11,398 nucleotides of DNA from contig CAMDJU010000067.1 of assembly GCA_945900695.1 (NCBI GenBank), forward strand, positions 1 through 11,398, written 5' to 3'. Shown piece by piece: positions 6,972 to 11,398 of this stretch (position 1 is its first letter; every line of letters begins with the position of its first letter). A model generated the notes under the pieces. It did not search any database. It saw only the letters and a list, made by a program, of their open reading frames with translations, and was not told the DNA's origin. Source of the DNA: Bordetella parapertussis (GTDB taxonomy: Bacteria; Pseudomonadota; Gammaproteobacteria; Burkholderiales; Burkholderiaceae_C). Made by a program: the position numbers and the translations under genes.

Positions 6972-7000
6972 TTGACAATCATGGCGGCAGTGTTTCGCTT
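6972..7000 (+). promoter_or_regulatory. Weak candidate promoter upstream of the four-gene operon
   Basis: The 158-bp gap 6936-7093 must hold the operon promoter. It contains an exact TTGACA at 6972-6977, but the hexamer 17 nt downstream (TCGCTT) is a very poor -10. This could be an activator-dependent promoter or a chance match. No sigma-54 pair or clear operator dyad was found in the gap. Confidence 0.22.
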
Positions 7001-7093
7001 CACCCAACCGTACCCGTCACTGTCGCTGGGTGATAAGCTCCAGACCCTGGTGCACCGCTGGTGGTGACCCAAGTTTTTTGAAGGCGTATCCCC

Positions 7094-7786
7094 ATGTCCA
7101 TGCCCTGGGAAGGAATTGTTTCTGCGGATGAAATCGCAGCGTACGAAGCCGCGGGGTTTGGCCGCCCACAGGCCCAGGGCAAACGCCCGGCCCTGCTCAT
7201 CATTGATGTGCAGTACCGCACCGTGGGCACGCAGCGCCAACCGTTTTGGGAGTCGATCAAAGAGTTCAAAACCTCTTGCGGTGAGGTGGGTTGGAACGCC
7301 GTGGACCACATCGCCCCGCTGCTGGCGCTGTTTCGCGAAAAAAATCTGCCGGTGCTCTACCCTTATGTGGCACCCAAAGAGAATTTCGATGTGGGCCGTT
7401 TGGCCGAAAAGGTGCCCGCTTTGATGGGTGTGGCGGCGCACGGCTACCAATTTGTGCCCGAAGTCGCGCCGCAGCAGCATGATGTGCTGCTGCCCAAAAA
7501 ACACCCCAGTGCCTTTTTTGGCACCCCCTTGGCCAGCTATTTGATCGACCTGCAAGTGGACAGCTTGGTGGTGACCGGCTGCACCACCAGCGGCTGCGTG
7601 CGCGGCAGCGTGGTCGACGCCTTTGCCTACAACTTCAAATGCACGGTGCCCATCGAGTGCGTTTACGATCGCAGCGCCACCAGCCACGCCGTCAACTTGT
7701 TTGACATGGCGGCCAAGTATGCCGAGGTCAAGCCCGTGGCCGAGGTCATGCAATACATCCGCTCTTTGCCCAAGGCTTCATCATGA
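7094..7786 (+). CDS. Isochorismatase-fold cysteine amidohydrolase (N-carbamoylsarcosine amidase/RutB-like)
   Basis: A 230-residue cytoplasmic hydrolase. The catalytic triad of the family is intact: Asp38 in L-L-I-I-D-V-Q, Lys135 in P-K-K-H-P-S-A-F-F-G-T, and nucleophile Cys168 in T-G-C-T-T-S-G-C-V-R. The S-G-C-V-R-x-S-V-x-D-A segment and the S-A-F-F-G-T loop resemble N-carbamoylsarcosine amidase and RutB ureidoacrylate amidohydrolase more than true isochorismatases. Such enzymes attack an amide or carbamoyl carbon through a cysteine acyl intermediate and release ammonia, with CO2 where the substrate is a ureide. An N-terminal extension of about 30 residues precedes the core. ATG 7094 follows GAAGGCG at usable spacing; ATG 7100 is possible. 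It is the first gene of a tight operon, and its stop overlaps the next start (ATGA). The exact substrate cannot be assigned from sequence. Confidence 0.9.
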   Translation: MSMPWEGIVSADEIAAYEAAGFGRPQAQGKRPALLIIDVQYRTVGTQRQPFWESIKEFKTSCGEVGWNAVDHIAPLLALFREKNLPVLYPYVAPKENFDVGRLAEKVPALMGVAAHGYQFVPEVAPQQHDVLLPKKHPSAFFGTPLASYLIDLQVDSLVVTGCTTSGCVRGSVVDAFAYNFKCTVPIECVYDRSATSHAVNLFDMAAKYAEVKPVAEVMQYIRSLPKASS

Positions 7787-8691
7787 AAAAATTTGACAAC
7801 AAGTTCGACCGCTACCCTTTTTCGCAACTGCCCAAGCGCCCCACCTACAGCTGGCCCAACGGTGCCAAGCTCGCTGTTTACTTTGCGCTGAATGTGGAGG
7901 CCTTTGAATTTGGCCGCAACCCCGGCCCCGACTTCACCTCGCTGCCGGCCGCTCCCTTTCACCGGGGGTTTGCCTACCGCGACTATGGGAATCGTGTCGG
8001 TATTTGGCGCATCTTGGAGCTGTTCAACCGCTACCAAATTCCGTTGGCCATTTTGACCAACACCAGCGTGTACGACATTTGCCCTGAGGTGCTGGTGCCG
8101 TTTCGCGAACGCGGCGACGAGTTTGTTGGCCATGGCCGCACCAACTCCGAGCGCCAAATCGATATGGACGAGGCCACCGAGCGCGCCATGCTGCAAGAGG
8201 TGCGCGATCGCTTCATCCAAGAAGAGGGCAAAGCCCCCAAAGGATGGCTGGGCCCATTCATTTCGCAAAGTGCGAAAACGCCCGAGTTGTTGCTGGAGAC
8301 GGGCTACACCTACCAAATGGATTGGTTTTTTGACGAACAACCCCAGTGGTTTCGCACCGATCGCGGGCCCATCATGAGCGTGCCTTATCCATCGATGGAG
8401 CTCAACGACATCCCGGCTTTCATCAACCGGGGCGCCAGCGACGGCGAGTTCACCACCATGATCACCGACGGCTTTAACCAACAACTCGCCGATGGCGAGC
8501 GCAACGGATGGCCCCTGGTGTGTGGCGTGTCACTGCACACCTTTTTGATGGGGCAGCCCCACCGTGCCCATCAGCTCAAACTCATTTTGGAACACATGGC
8601 CGCACAACGGTCTCGCGTGTGGTTCACCACCCCGGGTGAAATTGCCGACCATGTGTCTGCCCTGCCCGCGGGCACGGTGGCCATCCCCTGA
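7783..8691 (+). CDS. Polysaccharide-deacetylase-fold hydrolase, PuuE (allantoinase)-like
   Basis: A 302-residue protein with a NodB/polysaccharide-deacetylase fold, of the group that includes the allantoinase PuuE. It shows W-P-N-G-A-K-L-A-V-Y-F-A-L-N-V-E (24-39), G-I-W-R-I-L-E-L-F (73-81), F-V-G-H-G-R-T-N-S-E (114-123), G-W-L-G-P-F-I-S-Q-S-A-K-T (154-166), and M-D-W-F-F-D-E-Q-P (179-187). True deacetylases hold a metal with an Asp-Asp in T-F-D-D-G and two His in H-x3-H. Here the first motif reads L-N-V-E and the second is His117...Asn121, so the standard metal site is absent, as in the PuuE branch, which acts on a cyclic ureide (allantoin) rather than on sugars. Residues 212-236 appear to be a lineage-specific loop. 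Its start overlaps the preceding stop by 4 bp, pointing to translational coupling with the cysteine amidohydrolase. Ring opening by this protein followed by carbamoyl removal by its partner is a sensible but unproven reading. Confidence 0.85.
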   Translation: MKKFDNKFDRYPFSQLPKRPTYSWPNGAKLAVYFALNVEAFEFGRNPGPDFTSLPAAPFHRGFAYRDYGNRVGIWRILELFNRYQIPLAILTNTSVYDICPEVLVPFRERGDEFVGHGRTNSERQIDMDEATERAMLQEVRDRFIQEEGKAPKGWLGPFISQSAKTPELLLETGYTYQMDWFFDEQPQWFRTDRGPIMSVPYPSMELNDIPAFINRGASDGEFTTMITDGFNQQLADGERNGWPLVCGVSLHTFLMGQPHRAHQLKLILEHMAAQRSRVWFTTPGEIADHVSALPAGTVAIP

Positions 8692-8700
8692 GGTGCCGCC

Positions 8701-9048
8701 ATGGCCGCCACCTCGCCCAGCAAAACCGCCAAGCGCGACGAACCTGAGTTACAGCTTTTCCAGGACCCCAGCACCGACCGCATGGCGCAAATGCTGTTGG
8801 TGATGGCCGGGGAGTTGCATGTGCTGCGCGACCGGCTCAAGTGCATGGAGTTTGTGCTCGCTGAAAGTGGTGTTTTGAATGCCACTCAGCTGGACCAGTT
8901 CGTCCCCAGCACCGATCAAGCCCAGGTGCTGCAACGTGAGCGCGATGCCTTTGTGTCGCACTTGTTCGAGGTCATGGATGGTCGGGCCAAATCCACTTCG
9001 GGGCGCGGCAATCCGCTGGTGCCCCCCACACCAGGGCATGGCGCATGA
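8701..9048 (+). CDS. Unrecognised 115-residue protein within the hydrolase-methyltransferase operon
   Basis: I do not recognise this family. The first ~18 residues are polar and lysine-rich. Residues about 24-58 (D-R-M-A-Q-M-L-L-V-M-A-G-E-L-H-V-L-R-D-R-L-K and C-M-E-F-V-L-A-E) look like a long amphipathic helix, possibly a coiled coil. A second helix is likely at about 72-93 (Q-A-Q-V-L-Q-R-E-R-D-A-F-V-S-H-L-F-E-V-M), and the tail is Pro/Gly-rich and disordered. It has one cysteine, no signal peptide and no membrane segment. ATG 8701 follows GAGGTG, which overlaps the upstream stop codon, and the gene ends in a 4-bp ATGA overlap with the methyltransferase gene; the tight packing supports a true gene. 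By size and position it may be an accessory or dimerising subunit of a neighbouring enzyme, but that is inference only. Confidence 0.82.
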   Translation: MAATSPSKTAKRDEPELQLFQDPSTDRMAQMLLVMAGELHVLRDRLKCMEFVLAESGVLNATQLDQFVPSTDQAQVLQRERDAFVSHLFEVMDGRAKSTSGRGNPLVPPTPGHGA

Positions 9049-10100
9049 GCCACTTTGACCGCTCCACCACCGCCTTCCAAGAGTTCATTGGCACCCTGCG
9101 CCAGCAATGGGCCAACCAGCTCTATCCGGCCTTGAATAACGAATTCCAAATGGCGGCCCAAGGGCAGGACATCAACACCCCCGAGGAAGCCGGGGCACTG
9201 GTGTCTGAGTTGCCGCTCTACCACTGGTTTTGTTTCATCGAACGCCATTACCAGCGCATGAAGTACTCCGACCCCCGCTGGGGCTTGGCCACTGCGCTGG
9301 CGCAGCGCCCGGATGCGGTGCAAGCGCGCTTGCACCCGCCCAGCGACAGCGCCGTTTTGAAGCTGGACCCCGAGATGCCTGTGCCTGATTACTACAGCGC
9401 AGTGGACATCCACCAACACCCTGGCAACTTGGTGGGGGCGGACTTTGATGGCCTGATGTACCAGGCCAGCGCGACCTCCATCCACCCCAATACGCGCCGC
9501 TTTGAAGCGCACGAGCGTTTTGCCACATGGCTCAAAACCCAGGGCAACTTTCACCATGTGTTGAACATGGGTTGCGGTTTTGGCAAATGTGGCTTTCCCA
9601 TCGCCCGCACTTTTGCGCAAGCGCAGGTCATTGGCATTGATGTGTCGGCGCCTTGCCTGCGCTTGGCCGCCCGCGCCGCTCAAGAAGAGGGCTTGCCCAA
9701 TGTCCACTTTGTACAAGCCGACGCCGCCCACACCGCTTATGCCGACGGCAGCTTTGACCTGGTGACCTCCACCCAATTGCTGCACGAACTGCCGGCGGAT
9801 GAAATACACCAGGTGTTGCGGGAGTCTTACCGCTTGCTCAAACCCGGCGGCTTGGTGGTGCACCTGGACTTTCGCGCCCACGCGCCTTGGTTGCGTTTTT
9901 TGCTGGAAGGCCATTCGGTGCGCAACAACGAGGGTTTTTTGCCCGCCTTCAACCGCATGGACATGGTTGCCGCGTTTGCACAAGCAGGCTTTGGGGGGTG
10001 CACCATCGAGCCCTTTGCCGAAACAGAGGGCAGCACTGACCCCGACTGGCCTTATTGGCGTTTTCCTTGGACCCTATTTTGGGTCCGCAAACCCGCTTGA
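9045..10100 (+). CDS. Class I SAM-dependent methyltransferase with long N-terminal extension
   Basis: A 351-residue cytoplasmic protein. The Rossmann methyltransferase domain occupies roughly residues 155-350: motif I V-L-N-M-G-C-G-F-G-K-C-G (172-183), the acidic ribose-binding residue Asp199 in I-G-I-D-V-S, motif II-like F-V-Q-A-D-A (222-227), the post-motif F-D-L-V-T-S-T-Q-L-L-H-E-L-P (237-250) and L-L-K-P-G-G-L-V-V-H-L-D-F (264-276). Motif I is slightly unusual, with Met before the first Gly and a Cys after the Lys. Residues 1-150 match no domain I know; they are aromatic and helix-rich (L-Y-H-W-F-C-F-I-E-R-H-Y-Q-R-M-K) and presumably shape substrate choice. The C-terminus W-P-Y-W-R-F-P-W-T-L-F-W is strikingly Trp-rich. 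The fold resembles small-molecule (ubiE/arsenite-type) methyltransferases. It is the last gene of the operon and overlaps its predecessor by 4 bp. The substrate is unknown. Confidence 0.87.
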   Translation: MSHFDRSTTAFQEFIGTLRQQWANQLYPALNNEFQMAAQGQDINTPEEAGALVSELPLYHWFCFIERHYQRMKYSDPRWGLATALAQRPDAVQARLHPPSDSAVLKLDPEMPVPDYYSAVDIHQHPGNLVGADFDGLMYQASATSIHPNTRRFEAHERFATWLKTQGNFHHVLNMGCGFGKCGFPIARTFAQAQVIGIDVSAPCLRLAARAAQEEGLPNVHFVQADAAHTAYADGSFDLVTSTQLLHELPADEIHQVLRESYRLLKPGGLVVHLDFRAHAPWLRFLLEGHSVRNNEGFLPAFNRMDMVAAFAQAGFGGCTIEPFAETEGSTDPDWPYWRFPWTLFWVRKPA

Positions 10101-10109
10101 GCGTTTGAG

Positions 10110-10142
10110 GGCCCCAGCAGCGAAGCCCCCGTTGCTTTGGCC
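10110..10142 (+). terminator. Hairpin after the operon's last gene
   Basis: Beginning 10 nt past the methyltransferase stop, GGCC (10110-10113) pairs with GGCC (10139-10142) and, inside two mismatches, AGCAGCG (10116-10122) pairs with CGTTGCT (10130-10136, one G-T) around a 7-nt loop. The position suits a transcript end. There is no T run, so it may stabilise the 3' end or act with Rho. Confidence 0.45.
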
Positions 10143-10183
10143 AGCTGAGTCGCACAGCGCGTGAACGCGTCAGCGCCTCATTG

Positions 10184-10202
10184 CCAGGCGCGCAACGCCT
10201 GG
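10184..10202. terminator. 7-bp perfect hairpin between the convergent operon and pilin genes
   Basis: CCAGGCG and CGCCTGG flank CGCAA. It lies 17 nt beyond the pilin stop on the minus strand, and further past the methyltransferase end on the plus strand, so it could serve both transcripts. No T tract follows on either side. Confidence 0.4.
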
Positions 10203-10218
10203 GTGATCTAGACCCGCA

Positions 10219-10740
10219 TCAACGGCATTCGCCAGGCAGTTGCTTGGCCGGCAGCAAGGTGCCCGCAGGCACAGCCAGGCCATTGGGCAGGGCCACGCCC
10301 TCACCCACACAGCGCCACGCCACCACGCCTTGGCTGGGCGGCGCAAACGCGGTGCTGCCATCGGGCAGTGCCGTGGGTGAGGCCCAGGTGCCCAAATAGG
10401 GCACCAAATGGAAAAATCCATTGCCCGCCGCTGCGGTGGTTTTGACACTGATCACCCCGGTTTTGGCGTCTACGACCAAGCTGGCCACATTGGCCGTGGC
10501 TGCCGGGGCGCTGAAGCCGCTGGCATAGCCCGTGGTACTGGCGTTGGGGTTGCCGCCGTTGAGGTGCTCGACCACCGTGTTTTTGGCCGATGCTGCCAAT
10601 GACAAGCCCTCACCAACTCGGGCGCGCACCGCGTAATCCAGATAGGCGGGTAAAGCAAATGCCGCCAGGATGCCGATGATGGCGATCACCACCATCAGCT
10701 CGATCAATGTGAAGCCCTTTTGGGCTTGAGGTGCTTGCAT
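10219..10740 (-). CDS. pilA: Type IV pilin (PilA/PilE-like major pilin)
   Basis: A 173-residue prepilin. The short leader M-Q-A-P-Q-A-Q-K-G is cut by PilD after Gly9. The mature protein starts [22 protein letters not shown] with Phe1 (N-methylated in the family) and Glu5, needed for subunit assembly. The hydrophobic helix continues to [14 protein letters not shown], as in major pilins. The globular part is Ala/Ser/Thr-rich, and Cys144 and Cys172 would close the C-terminal disulfide-bonded D-loop. ATG 10740 has GGGAG about 6 nt upstream; the in-frame start at 10773 would give an over-long leader and was rejected. The gene stands alone, with no assembly genes nearby. It is probably transcribed from its own promoter, for which a sigma-54-like site is visible. 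A minor pilin is possible but less likely given the length and D-loop. Confidence 0.93.
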   Translation of the reverse strand: MQAPQAQKGFTLIELMVVIAIIGILAAFALPAYLDYAVRARVGEGLSLAASAKNTVVEHLNGGNPNASTTGYASGFSAPAATANVASLVVDAKTGVISVKTTAAAGNGFFHLVPYLGTWASPTALPDGSTAFAPPSQGVVAWRCVGEGVALPNGLAVPAGTLLPAKQLPGECR

Positions 10741-10790
10741 GATGTCTCCCTGATATCGTTTTGAGAAAAACAATTCTAGGCAGGCATGTC

Positions 10791-10821
10791 AAAAAGGCAA
10801 GCGCCGTGCGGCTCCGCCTTT
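10791..10821 (-). terminator. Intrinsic terminator of the terC-family gene
   Basis: On the minus strand AAAGGC, which overlaps the TAA stop, pairs perfectly with GCCTTT around a GC-rich interior that can itself pair, and the descending arm runs into a TTTTT tract. This is the most classical intrinsic terminator in the window. Confidence 0.65.
10797..10811 (-). promoter_or_regulatory. Possible sigma-54 promoter of the pilin gene
   Basis: On the minus strand the sequence reads CCGCAC, five bases, then TTGC, against the -24/-12 consensus TGGCAC-N5-TTGC. The -12 core is perfect, while the -24 element has one G of the GG changed. Predicted transcription would start about 45 nt before the pilin ATG. 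Pilin genes in Pseudomonas and relatives are sigma-54/PilR driven, which makes this plausible. It overlaps the terC terminator. Confidence 0.4.
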
Positions 10822-11398
10822 ATTTCGGGTCTTGTGCTGCGGCTGATTTTTTCTGCATGTACTTGCCAATCAAGTACACCGCCAGCCCACCCACCACCGC
10901 GGCGGCGTAGTGCAACCATGGCGCGGCTTGCACCGTATCCCGCAACAACACATCGCTGACGATGGTTTCACCACCCACCCAGCCGATCAAACACGCGCCA
11001 AACACGATGATGATGGGAAAGCGCTCCATCATCTTGATCATCAAGGTGCTGCCAAAAATCACCATCGGAATGCTGATGGCCAAGCCCAAGATCAACAAAG
11101 TCATGGAGCCCTTGGCGGCGGCGGCCACGGCAATCACGTTGTCCAGGCTCATCACCAGGTCGGCGATCAAGATGGTGCGCACGGCGGCCATCAGGGTGCC
11201 GTACTCTTTGGCTTCGCCCTCGTCATCCTCTTGTTCGCCGAGCAGTTGCGCGCCAATCCACAGCAGCAGCAAGCCGCCAATGATTTGCAGACCCTTGAGT
11301 TCGAGCAACCAAGCGGCGACCACCGTCAACACAATGCGCAAAACCACAGCGGCACCGGAGCCGAACATGATGGCTTGCTTTTGTTGGTGGGGGGGAGA
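10820..11398 (-). CDS. TerC family (YjbE-type) integral membrane protein, N-terminus outside window
   Basis: The C-terminal 192 residues of a TerC-family membrane protein; the frame stays open to the right edge (S-P-P-H-Q-Q-K-Q-A-I before the first Met), so the start lies beyond it and the ATG at 11368 is internal. Membrane segments are visible at about A-A-V-V-L-R-I-V-L-T-V-V-A-A-W-L-L, I-I-G-G-L-L-L-L-W-I-G-A-Q-L-L, L-L-I-L-G-L-A-I-S-I-P-M-V-I-F-G, I-I-I-V-F-G-A-C-L-I-G-W-V and Y-A-A-A-V-V-G-G-L-A-V-Y-L-I-G. An acidic loop (G-E-Q-E-D-D-E-G-E) lies between two of them. The second conserved family motif, A-D-L-V-M-S-L-D-N-V-I-A-V, is intact; its acidic residues are thought to handle metal ions, and related proteins have been linked to manganese export and to metallation of secreted proteins. 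The C-terminal tail is basic. The family is secure; the transported ion is not assigned. Confidence 0.93.
   Translation of the reverse strand, partial: SPPHQQKQAIMFGSGAAVVLRIVLTVVAAWLLELKGLQIIGGLLLLWIGAQLLGEQEDDEGEAKEYGTLMAAVRTILIADLVMSLDNVIAVAAAAKGSMTLLILGLAISIPMVIFGSTLMIKMMERFPIIIVFGACLIGWVGGETIVSDVLLRDTVQAAPWLHYAAAVVGGLAVYLIGKYMQKKSAAAQDPK

Noticed and set aside
6881..7753. 290-codon minus-strand frame opposite the cysteine amidohydrolase gene
   Set aside because: The plus strand encodes an intact catalytic triad there; the minus frame has a shadow-like His/Gly/Gln composition and no motifs.
7663..8484. 273-codon minus-strand frame opposite the PuuE-like gene
   Set aside because: It covers the junction of two well-supported, overlapping plus-strand genes and shows no domain.
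8916..9983. Long open frame of 355 codons on the minus strand opposite the methyltransferase gene
   Set aside because: It is antisense to a gene with clear SAM-binding motifs, has His/Gln/Val-rich composition typical of the complement of GC-rich coding DNA, and no recognisable domain.

Overview
The window is a compact, mostly housekeeping stretch of a GC-rich betaproteobacterial chromosome. Gene content (purB-yaeQ, a DUF3717/DUF1289 Cys protein, BepA-like protease, moaC, type IV pilin, TerC/YjbE protein) and codon use fit Burkholderiales, probably a freshwater Comamonadaceae such as a Limnohabitans/Rhodoferax relative. That placement is inferred from gene content, not searched. I see no rRNA, tRNA, CRISPR array, insertion sequence or phage module.

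Layout. 1-1326 (+): the 3' part of purB (adenylosuccinate lyase) and yaeQ, one base apart. 1344-1802 (-): a DUF3717/DUF1289 cysteine-cluster protein, convergent with yaeQ across a 16-bp perfect palindrome. 1880-2233 (+): a small PF04020-type membrane protein whose 3' end overlaps by 33 bp the convergent gene for a BepA/YfgC-like periplasmic M48 metalloprotease (2201-3775, -). moaC (3848-4327, +) diverges from the protease. 4400-5582 (-): a two-gene unit of a DapA-superfamily protein that has lost its catalytic lysine and tyrosine, followed by an unrecognised 71-residue protein. 5583-6200 is the loosest part: one probable 59-residue Pro/Arg-rich reading frame on the minus strand and several strong inverted repeats. 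6201-6935 (+): a secreted, probably outer-membrane beta-strand-rich protein.

7094-10100 (+) is the most interesting block. It is a tightly packed four-gene operon (4-bp overlap, 9-bp gap, 4-bp overlap): an isochorismatase-fold cysteine amidohydrolase with an intact Asp-Lys-Cys triad; a PuuE-type, NodB-fold hydrolase lacking the usual metal-binding Asp-Asp; a 115-residue unknown protein; and a SAM-dependent methyltransferase with a long N-terminal extension. The first two enzymes suggest ureide, carbamoyl-amide or cyclic-amide breakdown, but the substrate cannot be read from sequence. It is the best candidate here for an undescribed pathway.

10219-11398 (-): a type IV major pilin with a possible sigma-54 promoter that overlaps the terminator of the upstream terC-family gene, which runs off the right edge.
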